NCBI GenBank assembly: GCA_024663395.1
Contig: JANFAH010000018.1
Coordinates: forward strand, 744,001 to 808,000
Source: Pisolithus tinctorius
Taxonomy: Eukaryota; Basidiomycota; Agaricomycetes; Boletales; Pisolithaceae
Length of the DNA: 64,000 nt
Direction: 5' to 3'
In this document: positions 34,785-46,103 of the stretch, piece by piece
How positions within the stretch are numbered: position 1 is the stretch's first letter
Layout of the letters: every line of letters starts with the position of its first letter
Translations under genes and position numbers: made by a program
Notes under the pieces: generated by a model
Told to the model about the DNA's origin: nothing
Database searches by the model: none
The model's input: the letters and a program-made list of their open reading frames with translations, nothing else

Positions 34785-35943
34785 CATGAGCATAGAACTG
34801 AATTTCAACTGCCAGATGTCTGCAGGTTCAGGTGCCTCTTTCTTGGAACATAGGCATGGCAAGTGGCCATATAACATGGTGACAGAGTTCCAAGGCATCC
34901 AAGAGAACATGTTTGGAAATGAGTTCATGTTCAGTTGCATGCTAAACAAACCACCAGTGAGCATGATAAGGAGCAATGGCTGGAGAATGCACACAATACT
35001 CACTATATCTTGATAGTCCCATGTAATGGGAGGGCAAGAAGGCACAGGTCAATGCCCATCATCATTTGTGTACAAACTTCCAGGTTGGTCTCTGTATGGA
35101 GACCCACAGCAACAAGAGGATCCATTCAGGTAAACACCTAGTATCCACTCATGAACCTGGTACTTACCTAGACTTCACAGCACTGACTGTGTTACCCCTT
35201 CTCCCATGATGGGCCTGCATAGTGGGGTGGCATCTTATGGCAAACTAATGTTGCAATTGCAATCTGTAGCCTCATCAGCAAATGACTATCAGTTAGGATA
35301 TGGCATACCTCACCAGTCTACTCAGGGTCCCACTATGTTCTTCAATGGACATGGACATCTTGATACACAATCCCAGAGCACTCTTCCATCACCATCAGGC
35401 ATGGTCCTGGTGCAGCTTCTAGCTGAAGTAATCAAGAAGATGAGTATGCAATTATTGGAACTACATGCCATGAACATAGAAACTTGACAAGGACTCACTC
35501 AGCATGTCAACAAGAATGAGGCCACCATTTCTGAGCTCCAAGAGGAACTCTTGACATTCTCCAGCAAGCAGACCAAGACAGCAGGTGCTGCAAAAAATAT
35601 ATTGAATCAACATCCTAAATTATGTAAAGGTCAGTTTAACAGATCATGTTGCATTAAGAAAGTTTTTGAGTGACTTGATAAATAGCCTATACTTCATAGC
35701 AAGATGCTAGAAATGTGTGGTGTTGAGAGGTTGAATGTGGAAGATCATTTGTCAATGATGAGCAAACACATAAACAGGCTTCCTGACCAGAGGGAGTCAG
35801 AGGACATTGAAGGCTGCACTGTTTGGATGCCTGTTTGGTCTGAGCATGTTGACAACACTGTCAACCAAAGGTTCCTTGGAGCCATGGTGGATGCCATCAT
35901 GCAAGAAGAAATGGTCAGTTCAATGGTCAAGATGGTAGGCTAC
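34785..35943 (+). pseudogene. Decayed agaricomycete gene of unknown function, 5' part
   Basis: Broken frames start MSIELNFNCQMSAG and include VLVQLLAEVIKKMSMQ, ISELQEELLTF, KMLEMCGVERLNVEDHL and EDIEGCTVWMPVWSEHVDN then FLGAMVDAIMQEE. The pattern of a coiled coil followed by a block with W-P-W and N-F matches an unnamed family widespread in mushroom genomes (from memory). The chromodomain Gypsy element interrupts it at 35944, and its 3' part is at 47987-48910. It is CpG-poor and has several stops. Confidence 0.45.
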
Positions 35944-36598
35944 TGTTATGCCAACGACTCGTATCGCGCCACGAATCGAGTGCGATGTAGCACAAGCACG
36001 TGACTGCGCGAGAGTGGCGCGTAATTTAACTTCACTAGTGGCGGAACACTAGTCTTGGCCAACCAAAGTCGTACAGGCGAGTCCTTGTTGGTACAACGCA
36101 CTGAGCTAAGGGTGGTTGCAAAGTAGATTTCGAATGAGGGACCAGTACGATACATGCGGGCTTATATACGTATGTACAGTACTGCGGGCCAAACATTCGA
36201 ATACTCGTATAGTCGCTCACCCGAGTCCAAACAAGGCAGGACGGAGTCACTGCGATGCAGGCGCAAGGGTAGACGGCTATGCGAGAGGGATTAACCGCGT
36301 ACGTGAGTCAAGGGTGGAGCGTTCACCCGAGTTAGACGGGGGTGAACGTGTCACGTGACCGCGTGGATCAGGGCCACCAGCGGATCACGGAGGGAAGTGG
36401 AAGCGGGCGTAATGCCCTAGTATAGTACAACGCGGGGTTGACAGGGGTCAACCGTAAAAGGAAACAGGAAAGGGGAAACGTACGGAACGCAGGCCCAACT
36501 GTGTAGACAGCGGGTTGCGGGTAAACGGAACGCCACTAGAGGCGGGAGTGAGCACGTGGAGTGTCTGCAAAAGGGAAACATGTGGGCGTAGCATAACA
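35944..36598 (-). repeat. 3' LTR of the chromodomain Gypsy element (655 bp)
   Basis: It starts TGTTATGCCAACGACTCG and ends GCATAACA. The pyrimidine run just right of 36600 is the polypurine tract on the coding strand. It equals the split 5' LTR in length once one 4-bp CCGC is removed. Confidence 0.92.
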
Positions 36599-36673
36599 TC
36601 ACCCCCCCCTCAAGGCCTGAGGTCCTCCGAAGGCGGGTAAAGGCCTTGCTGTACCCAGGAGCGGATTTCCGAG

Positions 36674-38182
36674 TTAGTTGCCACTGCGAGCCGGGCAGTT
36701 AGACGACCAATGTCCAAGGTGTGAACATCGGTAGCAGGCGAACTGATGGAGGGGATGCTGCCAATCGACGGGAACGAGCCCACCAAGTTCTTGTTTGCTG
36801 AGGGCGGAGATAGGTATAGGGACGAAGGGAGTTGCCGGTAGAGCTCTTGATGTCTGAGAAGCGTAGAAGAGGGCTCTTCCAGCGGAATCACCTCGGGCCT
36901 GGGCGAAGAAGTCGAGCCAGTCGCGGGGCGATCCGTTGAACGGGACGGATGCGAGCGAGTCTGCGACGGCCTGGAAGTGTTCTCGACCTTGGCCCGGTAT
37001 AATCTTCTCCCAGCAATCGCGACACCTCTGTTCGACATCTCTGTCAGCCTTTCCACCTCCTCCGGGTCCATGTTGTGTCGGTCCTGAGTGACCGGTTTCT
37101 TCTCCCGCGACCTTCTGTGCTTCTTCTCGGTAAGGGTCCGAAGGTAGGCCCTGTCCTCGAGGCGCTGTTTCACCTTCCGGAGGGAGGAGCCCATGGACCA
37201 CAACGTCGAGAGGGGTTCTGTCGAGGAAGGCGCGAAAGGAGGAGATGAGGGACGGTCCGTAGTCTTCGTGTACGATTCTGATTACGGACTCTTGGGTCTT
37301 CAGGGCCTCCTGGAGGATGGCGGAGTTGGCTCTGTCGATGCTTTCGTACGTATGCGCTTCGAAACTTCCTTCTGCCGTGGCCACTTGGTCGTGAACGCGC
37401 TTACCGATCACTTCTGAGCTTCTGAAGATTTTAGACAGCACCCGTAGATGCTCGTGGCGTTCTCCTGCTCTCCAGCCGTGTGATTCCCAGCGCTCGAAGT
37501 CGTTAAGCAGCCGCACGTAACCGAGGAAGATGCCTGCCTCGGGAGCCACCCAGTTTCCGGTAGAGGGAGCTGCGGGCGTGACTGCGGGGGCCGAGAGGTC
37601 GGCCGGTGCGACTGAAGGTGCTGCATGGGATGGGCCAGCACGAGGGAGCGGGGAGGGGGATCTGTAACCGGCTTGGGAGAGCAGGGGAGTGTTGCAGGCT
37701 CTAAAAGTGGGGTCATAACAAGGCTCGGGTGGCCCCGAGTGAGCTTTGGACTTTCCCTTGCGGGTGTCCTTGCGAGCTCTCTGGGAAACGGGGACCGAGC
37801 GGACGATCGGGTACGGGTATGGGCGCGTGGCGGAGGCGACGGAGTCGCAAAGGGGTTGGTAGGCACCGCCGTGTGAGGAGTCGGCGGGTATCGCGGGGGG
37901 CACGGCGCATACCGCTCCAGGGGATCGTACCGGTGACCGCGAGAGGCGAGGAGGGGTACTGGCATAGCGATCGAAGCAGGGACGTGAGGGGTCATAGGGT
38001 TCGTCGATGTCGGCATGGAAGTCATTGTCGAAGTAGTCAGAGCCGGGGTTTTCAGTATTAGGGGTGTAGGACATGGTGTTCAGAGGGAGTGGACGCGCTT
38101 GTACTCCGCAAGAACCTCTGGGGCATTTATAAGGTTTTCCTCGCTTTCCCAACTGTTCTGGGAATGCGGGTAGCCGAGCCAT
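36674..38182 (-). CDS. Third ORF of the Gypsy element: Pro/Ser-rich protein with CCHC knuckle
   Basis: Up to 502 residues. The frame overlaps the end of pol by about 100 nt; the Met of MSYTPNTENPG just after the pol stop is the likelier start. The N-terminal half is disordered and rich in Pro, Arg and Ser. A helical block follows (IFLGYVRLLNDFERW, HLRVLSKIFRSSEVIG, NSAILQEALKTQESVI). Near the C-terminus are WLDFFAQARGD, VPVDWQHPLHQFACYRC and SHLGHWSSNC: a C-x2-C-x4-H-x4-C zinc knuckle. It lies where env-like or accessory ORFs sit in other Gypsy elements, but no membrane segment or signal is visible, so it is not an envelope. It may be a second nucleic-acid-binding protein. The frame is intact. 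Confidence 0.65.
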   Translation of the reverse strand: MARLPAFPEQLGKRGKPYKCPRGSCGVQARPLPLNTMSYTPNTENPGSDYFDNDFHADIDEPYDPSRPCFDRYASTPPRLSRSPVRSPGAVCAVPPAIPADSSHGGAYQPLCDSVASATRPYPYPIVRSVPVSQRARKDTRKGKSKAHSGPPEPCYDPTFRACNTPLLSQAGYRSPSPLPRAGPSHAAPSVAPADLSAPAVTPAAPSTGNWVAPEAGIFLGYVRLLNDFERWESHGWRAGERHEHLRVLSKIFRSSEVIGKRVHDQVATAEGSFEAHTYESIDRANSAILQEALKTQESVIRIVHEDYGPSLISSFRAFLDRTPLDVVVHGLLPPEGETAPRGQGLPSDPYREEAQKVAGEETGHSGPTQHGPGGGGKADRDVEQRCRDCWEKIIPGQGREHFQAVADSLASVPFNGSPRDWLDFFAQARGDSAGRALFYASQTSRALPATPFVPIPISALSKQELGGLVPVDWQHPLHQFACYRCSHLGHWSSNCPARSGN

Positions 38183-41100
38183 TTGACGAGATAGAGGTAT
38201 TTTGGCTGCGGGGTTACCCCGGACTCTTTGGACGATGACTTGACCTTGCGCGCACGTTTGTGCTTAAGTATAGCCTCGACTTCCCATTCGTTCTCGTCTC
38301 CTACCAATTCTGGTGGAGGCGGGGGTTGTGCCGGGCCGTACTCGCGCATTTCGACGAAAGGGGTGAGTTTTGACGCGTGGAACACGGGATGTATTCGCCA
38401 GTTCGGGGGTAGTTCCAGCTTGTAGGCGACCGGGCCGATCCGTTTGGAAATTACAAACGGGCCGTGACGTCGGGGCGCAAGCTTCTTTGATGGAACATCC
38501 CTTTTTAGGTCAGAAGCGTCAAGCCAAACCTTATCTCCTACGGAGAACTCCGTGTATGTTCCTTTCGATTTTGATTTCATCAACTCCTGAGCTTCTTTAT
38601 GAGCGATTATCGCGGCGTCTCTATTTGTGGCCAACTGCTCGAGTCGATCGCCAGCTAACGACTCCTGCGGGGGTTGTCCCGTAGGGTAGGGAGCTGGGTC
38701 GAACCCATACATGAGCGAGTAAGGCGATTGGTTGTGAGACGAATGCACGCGTGAATTATGCGCCATTTGAGCGTCAGGTAGTTTCGTGTGCCAACTGTGG
38801 GGATCCGTATCCGCATACATGCGGAGGTAGGTTCCGACCTCCTGGTTTACACATTTGGCTTCGCCGTTGGTCTGTGGATGATACGCGGTGGAAGCCTTCA
38901 ATTCGACTCCAAGGGCACGGTAGAGATCCCTGGTGAAGGCGGAGACGAACTGGGGGCCGCGATCCGATATGACAGCCTCCGGGACACCCCAATGTGGGTA
39001 GACATAGGCATGGTAGAGGTCCGCAATGCCGACGCTGTCTACCGTCTTAGTGGTGGGTAGGAAGAACGCACCCTTAGTGAGTCCCTGGTCCACGATGGTG
39101 AGGATAGAGTCGTACTTGTCACCCGACAGGGGCAAGTCGGTAACCAGGTCCATCGAGATCTGTTTGAAGGGGAAGGGGTTCTTCGCTACATCATGCGGGG
39201 TGATAGGGGGCGTGGTAGGATGGGTGTTGACCTTGTTGGCTTGGCACGAAGGGCAACCTCTGCAGTAGTTCCGGATGGACTGGTACATTCCGGGCCACCA
39301 CACATACTTGTTCATCTTCTTCGTCATAGCTTTTACTCCGGGATGTCCGAAAGCGGGGGTGTCATGATACTGCCGAAGGACGTCTTGGCGGACCGGTTCC
39401 GGTACAAAGATTCTTCTCCCCTTCCTCCTGACTCCGTCAGACCCTTGGGTTGTTTCCGGTGTGGACAAGGACGCGGAAGCCTCCTTTACCTCTTGGTACA
39501 GGTCGGCATTCAGCTGGAAAACGCGTCCTTTACCCTTCTGAACCTTTTTCTTTTCCTCAGGCGGGCATTCAGCAGGTTCCGGTTCCTTGAAGGAGACCTT
39601 CCGGAGGGGCGGGGGAGTCGCGGAGGACTCGGGAACTGTCCGGTCGACCTTGAAAAGGGAAACAACGGAGGGTCTCACCCCCCCCTCAAGCCAAACGGCC
39701 TTCGGAAGTAGGGTAGAGACCGTCTCCGGCTCAGCATTGAAGTCCGAGCGGCGCGAAAGCGTGTCGGCGGCAGAATTCTTTGTTCCCGCGATGTGGACGA
39801 ACTGTAGCGGGTACTCCTGTAACGTAGCTTGCCAGCGGGCTTGTCTCGCTGTAAGCTTTTGCGGTTGTGCGTAATAGGTGATATTCTGGTGGTCTGTGTA
39901 GACCCGAGTCGGTTCTGGAGGGGACAGGAGGTAAGGGCGCCATTGCTTGAGGGCGCGCATTACTGCTAGCATTTCCAGGTCATAGACCTGATAGTTCTGT
40001 TCCGCTCCGGTTAGCGACTGAGACATATACGCACAGGGGTGGAGTATTCCCGAGTCGTCGGCTTGGGACAGGACAGCACCGGTGCCGAGTTTCGAGGCAT
40101 CGGTGTGGAGTACGAAGGGCTTCCGGAGGTCCGGAAGGCGGAGAATGGGCTTGGACGAGAGGGCCTTCTTGAGTGCTTCGAAAGCGGAGCTTTGCTCCGG
40201 GCCCCAAGTCCATTTTGCATTTTTCTTTGAGAGGTCGTGTAGCGGTCGGGCAACCTGCGAAAAGCCGGAAATGAACTGCCGGTAGAAATTGCAGAAGCCT
40301 AAGAAGGACCGGAGTTCCTTGAGGGTTGTCGGTGCGGGCCAAGTTTTGATGGCTTCGATTTTGACCTCCGACGGTTCGTACTGACCCTGACGGATCACGA
40401 ACCCCAAGAACTCTATTTCTTCGGCTTCGAAGGTACACTTCTTCAACTTTAGGCGGAGGTGTTCCTTAGCGGCGATCTGTAGAAAGCGGCGGACCGACTC
40501 GCGTAGACCTTCTCTTGTCTTTGAGTGTATGGTGACATCATCCATGAAGATGACGGCCTTCCTTTCGCTCTTGAGGTCTTCGAACGTGTGATCCATGTAT
40601 CTTTGGAAAGTCGGCGGTGAGTTACATTGTCCGAAAAACATCACCGTCGGCTCGAAGAGTCCTCTAGGGGTTATGAAAGCCCCTTTCCATTCGTCTCCTT
40701 CCTTTACCCGAATATTGGTGAAACCCCACCGAACATCGAACTTGGCGAAATAGCGAGAGCTGGCGAGTTCATCAAGGAGTGTCTTGACATCGGGGAGAGG
40801 GTAGGAATCGATGATGGTGTGAGAGTTCAGGTACCGGTAATCTTGGATGAGTCTTCTTTTGCCATCCTTCTTTCCGACGAAAAAGACAGGGGCTGCCTGC
40901 GAAGATTTCGAGGGGCGGATCTTTCCACATTTGAGGTTTTCGTCGATGAACTCGTCAAGTCCTTTGAGCTCGTCGAGGGAGAGTGGGTAGATCGCTCCTT
41001 TCTTCGGCTGGAAGCCTGGCTTCAGGCGGATTTCGTGGTCGAGGAAGCCGCGATGTGGCGGAAGAGGGATTTCTTCTTCTGAGAAGACTACCGAGAAGTC

Positions 41101-41706
41101 CCGATATTCCGGGGGTAGATCAACCTCTGCCTGCATGTGTGAAGCTTCGAGTTTCGTGGAAATGGACGTGCGGTTTATTTTGACAGTCCGGGCGAAGTCA
41201 GTTCCGCGGACACGGTTTTTCTTGTCCAGGCCATGGTCGAGCTCCCCCCAGCCGATCAGCTTTCTTGAGGTCCAGCTGATTATGGGGTTATGCTCTTTGA
41301 GCCACGGCATTCCGAGGAGCAGTGACTCCCAATTTCCGAGCTTGAGGACGTACGCGTGGATGCGCATAGTTTTTCCCCAGATTTTGGCTCTGAAGGAAGC
41401 GATATGGGTGACCTAATCTCCTGTCCTGCCTTTGTAGCTTCTGGACTCCCAAGGGCGGGCAATTTTGCGCGTTGGGATTTCGTATTTTTCGACTATGGCC
41501 GGATCGATGATATTTGTTTCGGCGCCCGAGTCGAGGATGGTTCGGACGGTAGCGTTTTGTCGATCGACGAGGTAAGCGAAACCAGCAATAGAAGTGATTG
41601 ACATATCTTGCTCATAATCGTACACTTTCTCGGTTTCTATCTTAACCTCTATTTTTCGGGAAACTATAGGCTCTCTTCCCGACGCTACACCAGGAGAGCC
41701 TTTCAA
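38080..41706 (-). pseudogene. pol: Gypsy pol: protease, RT, RNase H, integrase, chromodomain (one stop)
   Basis: The protease part has the active-site ILDSGAETNIID (near 41530). A single TAG near 41414 separates it from GMPWLKEHNPIISW and RT. RT has FVGKKDGKRRLIQDYRYLN and the catalytic FMDDVTIHS. RNase H has FVLHTDASKLGTGAVLSQ and TDHQN. Integrase has the HHCC zinc site (FGHPGVKAM, CRGCPSCQANK) and the D-D-E core (SMDLVTDLP, SDRGPQFVSAF, NGEAKCVNQEV). The C-terminus is a chromodomain (YLYLVKWLGYPH, SQNSWE, INAPEVL), which in chromoviruses steers integration toward marked chromatin. The pol frame is -1 relative to gag, and they overlap by about 4 nt near 41703-41706, so a frameshift is the likely expression route. 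Everything except the TAG is open. Confidence 0.92.
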
Positions 41707-43181
41707 AAATCCGGTTGTCCCTTTGGACCACCGTCATCTGTGGGTTCGTCATTCTCCCCACTGGTATTGTCGAGCGGTTCTGAATCTTCCTCCTCTTCGG
41801 AATTCTTGTCGAGCTCCTCAAGCATTGCCAGGATGCGAGTGCGGAATTTCTGGGCCGAGGAAGACCTATTGTTCGTTGCGGACGAGGGGCATTTAGATTT
41901 CATATGCCCTGTCTTACCGCACCCATAACAGGTAGGAGCTTCGCTCTGTGATCGGACCTTGGACTTCCGATCAACATCCATGGCATAAGGGTCTCGGTAC
42001 GGAGTCTTCGGAGATGAAGAAGACGACTTTGATCCGTGAGAAGTTTGTTCTTGTTTCCACAGATAGGAGCGGTCTTGGAAGGATGCCTTTCCGGAGAAGA
42101 CCTTGAGTGTAGCCATAGCGGCGCGCGCGGACGTTGCTTGGTGGATCCAGTCTTCTACCGTGTCGGGCTTGGGGCCTGACATGAGGATCCACTTGTTGAC
42201 TTCTTCGCTGAGGCCTTTTCCGAAGAAGACCGCGGCAGTGGTATCCTTAGTAGAGATCTGGGCCTTGTTGAGGCAGTTGCGGAAGTCGGCGATGTACTCG
42301 TCGAGGGAGCGGTCCCCTTGGCGGATTGCCGACAAGTAAATTAGCGCGGTTGCCTTGGCATCTCCTACTTGGAAAGTCTCCTTTAGTTTGGCGACAAACT
42401 CGTCCCATCCGTCGAAGATTTTGAGGTCGCCGAGCACTGTGGTATTTTCATTGACATAGGCCTCTGTGAAGGCGCGGGCCGAACCACTGCCCATATAAGA
42501 GAGGGCGAAGGCGATCTTGGACTGATCTTCGTAGTAAACATGTTCGTTGGTGGCGAGGTAGAGTTTGACGCTGCTCAGCCAGGCGGAGAAGTCTTGGTGA
42601 GCTCCGGTGTACGAGAAGGGTTTGTTCAAGCCGATTTCTTTCAGTCCGCTCCCCTTAGAGTCGCGATCCTTTCCTTTCTCCTCGGATCCTCAGGGAGGGC
42701 CTTTAGGTTTTTCCACATCTCGGTTGAAAAGGGACTTGTAGAAATGCGCAGCCATTTCGGGAGTGACCTTACTTTGGCTGGCAAAGGGGTCCTGGAGCGA
42801 AAGTCCAGAGGTTTGGTGGGCGAGTTCTTCTGCCATCGGGTCGGCGGAAGCTGGTATGTATATATCGGTAGAAGGTTCTGACGGTGAGGGGTCCGCTGGT
42901 CCGGCTGTCCCTGTGTCGATAATATCTGAGCTGAGAGGCTCCGGGTTTCGATATGAAGTGAAGTTAACGGGTGAGGTCGATTCTGCCGCTTGCCCAAGTT
43001 GGGGCCTTACTGGCGGGTCTTCAAGACCTATACGGGGTTTGGGTGTGTCGACCGAAGGGTGACGAATAAGTGGCCTCGCTTGGAGGACTTCTTTTCCTTT
43101 ACGAGTTGGAACTGGGGGTTTGAACGAGGAGGCTGCTGATGGAGGCCTCCGACTTCCTTCTTCTTGGCGGTGCGAAGACAC
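41703..43181 (-). pseudogene. gag: Gypsy gag polyprotein (one in-frame stop)
   Basis: It starts MSSHRQEEGSRRPPS. A disordered N-terminus is followed by a TGA at about 42687-42689, and the same frame then continues NKPFSYTGAHQDFSAWLSSV, FALSYMGSGSARAFTEAY, FVAKLKETF and SLDEYIADFRNCLNKA, a typical capsid domain. A CCHC knuckle (CYGCGKTGHMKSKC) and an acidic tail follow. The TGA is preceded by CCT CCC and could come from CGA by a single C-to-T change at a CpG. The frame is otherwise intact. Capsid proteins of this type package the element RNA in the cytoplasm. Confidence 0.85.
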
Positions 43182-43365
43182 GTTGACGAAGGGGAAGGTT
43201 AGTGCCGATGATTAGGGGCTAGCTCACTGATAGTAAACCAGTGGTTCCTGATAAGGTGGCGGGAGGTGGACATTTTGCAGGCTATTTTGCCTAGCAAGGA
43301 TTCCAGTCCACAGGTATCTGAAGGGAAATCCGGGCTTTGATGTGTCCGGGTGATTCGAAATCTTC

Positions 43366-43720
43366 TGTTATGCCGACGACTCGTATCGCGCCACGAATCG
43401 AGTGCGATGTAGCACAAGCACGTGACTGCGCGAGAGTGGCGCGTAATTTAACTTCACTAGCGGCGGAACACTAGTCTTGGCCAACCAAAGTCGTACAGGC
43501 GAGTCCTTGTTGGTACAACGCACTGAGCTAAGGGTGGTTGCAAAGTAGATTTCGAATGAGGGACCAGTACGATACATGCGGGCTTATATACGTATGTACA
43601 GTACTGCGGGCCAAACATTCGAATACTCGTATAGTCGCTCACCCGAGTCCAAACAAGGCAGGACGGAGTCACTGCGATGCGGGCGCAAGGGTAGACGGCT
43701 ATGCGAGAGGGATTAACCGC
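43366..43720 (-). repeat. 5' LTR of the chromodomain Gypsy element, inner part
   Basis: This is the first 355 bases (plus-strand sense) of the 655-bp LTR. The nested gag-only element splits it after GATTAACCGC. The other part is 47678-47981. Confidence 0.9.
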
Positions 43721-44153
43721 TGTAAGTTAGCTATTTAGCGATCCTAGGGACTGTAGGGGACTCCTAGGGCTTGATAGGAATGGGTCTAGTTCGACCCGAA
43801 GGGACTCTGAGCTTGGATTGAGGAAAGAGGGTGAAGGAGTGGATAGAGCTGGTCAGAATGAATGGAGTAGGGAATGAGCGAATAATGGCGTCTGGAGGGT
43901 CGTCTAGGGGTGCCTCAGTGAGGGCTTTCGCTGTCTTTCGTTCGCAGTCTTTGATTTCGCTGTCTCGCAGTCTGGTTTCTTCTTTTTTTTGTTGTGTACT
44001 GTAGACCTACACTAGTGCGCAAAAATGCTGACTAAGCTACCAAAAATGCGCCACAAATGTAGGCTAAGTATCACTAATGTAAATCAAAGCAAAAACACAA
44101 TAGAAAAGATAAAATAATTAAATCACCTCAGTAGGGAGTACTTATTCCCTACA
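43721..44153 (-). repeat. 3' LTR of the gag-only element
   Basis: 433 bp, identical by eye to 47245-47677. It is followed inward by a G-run (CCAAGGGGGGCTTGAG). Confidence 0.92.
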
Positions 44154-44321
44154 TCCAAGGGGGGCTTGAGATAATGACTGTCCTCAGTCAGCAAAAAAAA
44201 GGGGGGTTCAAATGAAGGAACAGGTATCATATCAAAAATGAGTCCAGAAAATGAAAGGCATCAAGCTTTGAAGCAGAAACAAGGAGACCATATCAAGAAA
44301 AAAAGGAAAAGTCCACATGAC

Positions 44322-46103
44322 TCACTTCACCAACCCACAAGGGATGTGACCAGAATCAGGAAGGAAACTGGCACAGGCATCTGGACAGGGGGAAGGTTCA
44401 GCCAGAGGGGGGCTATGAACTCGAACCGAGGGCAGAGGGGACAGGCGAGGTTGTTCGAAGTCAGTTCTTCGAATTCGAGTATGATTCGAAGCCAGGAGGA
44501 GGGGTCGAAGTCGAAATGGCTGAGCCACTGGGGCCTTAGAGCATGGGGAGAGATGGCGAGTAGAGGTCGAGGGGTGTTCGATGAACCTCGAGCCTGAATC
44601 AGCCACTTCGATTTGGGCACTTTGACTTCGAGCAGAATTCGGGGGACTGGTATGAACTCGACGAGGGGGAGAGAGTCCTGGAGGGGACTGAGGCGAAGCA
44701 GGGGAAGGTACCTGGGAACTCGAACCACCATGACCACGAGCCAGGGCCCAGAAGTCAAGCCGCTCCCTGAGAGTTCGCCCGAGAGCCTCTCGAGGGATCT
44801 CCTGACCTGTAGGTAGTACAACTCGGCCATGAACAACCCTACACCTGCCTGACACCAGATACGAAGTGCACACACTGCACTGAGCTCGAACATGGCCTTC
44901 TCGACCACAGAAGAAACAGAAGCTGAACCTCTCAAGGGCAGAAGGATGCTTCAAGGCTCCCTGACGAACAGGGGAGTCATTCGAGCGAGGGCTGAGTCGA
45001 GGGGGACTCTTCGAAGTCGAACTGGGCTGTGGGGAGGGCTTACTCGAGGCCAGATGAGAATTCGAGTCATTCGAAACCAACTCGAAGCGAAGTCGGATGC
45101 CACTTGGAGCCCCTTGCTGAGGGATGGGGACACACAGGCTCGAAGCTGGTCGAGGGTGACCATTCGAAGTCGACTCGAAGCAGCGAGAGGGTCTACTTGA
45201 GGTCGAAGGTTCACTTCGAAGAGGACTGTGGCTATTCGAAGCCAAAGGGGGCTCGACTCGATGAGGGGTACTGCTCGAAGTCGACTCAAAGCAGGGAGGG
45301 GGTCTACCTGATGTCGAAGGTTCATTTCGAAGAGGATGCTGGTTATTCAAAGCCGAAGGGGACTCGATTCGATGAGGGGTACCGTCCGAAGTCGACCCGA
45401 AGCTGGGAGGGGGTCTACCTGAGGTCGAAGGTTCACTTCGAAGAGGACTGTGGCTATTTGAAGCCAAAGGGGGCTCGATTCGATGAGGGGGGTCTGAACT
45501 CCACCACTTCCCTGTGCCATCACCAACCAACTGGTTCACCAGCACATACCTGGTGTGACGAACAACATCGACGAAGTGCCAGGAGAGGTCTGGGGCATGC
45601 TGGGGGAACCAGCAAAGGAGGCTGGTCATTACCTTCTTTGCGAGCTGTAACGAAAGGCCTCGAACGAAGAGCCTCGACTGTGCCTCGATGTCCAAAATTC
45701 CCTGCTTTACGAGATGCAGGAACTGTTGTTGGAAACTTCGAAGGTACTGCCCTAGGGATGAGAGCGAATCAAATTTGAAGGTACGAGCCTTCTCAAGAAA
45801 GGCAAAGAGCTCGTCAAGGGGGTCGAGATCATCTCCTGGCTGCTTGAGCTCAGGGTACTGCTGGATGACCAGGCCTACGAATCGATCCCATTCACCATTA
45901 CTAGGCTCGATGAAGTGCGACCAAAGCTCCGATGAGCTTGGAGGTGCAAACCGAAGCACAACTCGGATGGTTGCCCTATCTTCAAAGACTCCTCTTTCCT
46001 CACAGTACCTGACTACCTGCTTGAAGTAGTCTCGAAGGTCCTGTGGGTCTCCCGAGAACTCAGGCCTTGCCACCGAAGGGAAAACACTGCTGCACATAAG
46101 CAC
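44322..46103 (-). CDS. gag: Gag of the gag-only element, with three 42-residue repeats
   Basis: 593 residues, uninterrupted. The N-terminal capsid domain has ARPEFSGDPQDLRDYF, YCEERGVFEDRATIRVVLRF, LWSHFIEPSNGEWDRFV and FLHLVKQGILDIEAQSRLFVRGL. The middle contains three tandem 42-residue Pro/Ser repeats (HRIEPPLASNSHSPLRSEPS type, 45030-45490). A CCHC knuckle (CFFCGREGHVRAQC) follows, then RTLRERLDFWALARGHGG and a long Ser/Pro tail. An intact frame in an element lacking pol suggests selection on gag for RNA packaging or trans-mobilisation. No protease or RT motif is present anywhere in the element. Confidence 0.82.
   Translation of the reverse strand: MLMCSSVFPSVARPEFSGDPQDLRDYFKQVVRYCEERGVFEDRATIRVVLRFAPPSSSELWSHFIEPSNGEWDRFVGLVIQQYPELKQPGDDLDPLDELFAFLEKARTFKFDSLSSLGQYLRSFQQQFLHLVKQGILDIEAQSRLFVRGLSLQLAKKVMTSLLCWFPQHAPDLSWHFVDVVRHTRYVLVNQLVGDGTGKWWSSDPPHRIEPPLASNSHSPLRSEPSTSGRPPPSFGSTSDGTPHRIESPSALNNQHPLRNEPSTSGRPPPCFESTSSSTPHRVEPPLASNSHSPLRSEPSTSSRPSRCFESTSNGHPRPASSLCVPIPQQGAPSGIRLRFELVSNDSNSHLASSKPSPQPSSTSKSPPRLSPRSNDSPVRQGALKHPSALERFSFCFFCGREGHVRAQCSVCTSYLVSGRCRVVHGRVVLPTGQEIPREALGRTLRERLDFWALARGHGGSSSQVPSPASPQSPPGLSPPRRVHTSPPNSARSQSAQIEVADSGSRFIEHPSTSTRHLSPCSKAPVAQPFRLRPLLLASNHTRIRRTDFEQPRLSPLPSVRVHSPPLAEPSPCPDACASFLPDSGHIPCGLVK

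Noticed and set aside
36674..38182. Envelope gene of the Gypsy element
   Set aside because: The position after pol suggested env, but there is no signal peptide or membrane segment and the C-terminus is a zinc knuckle.
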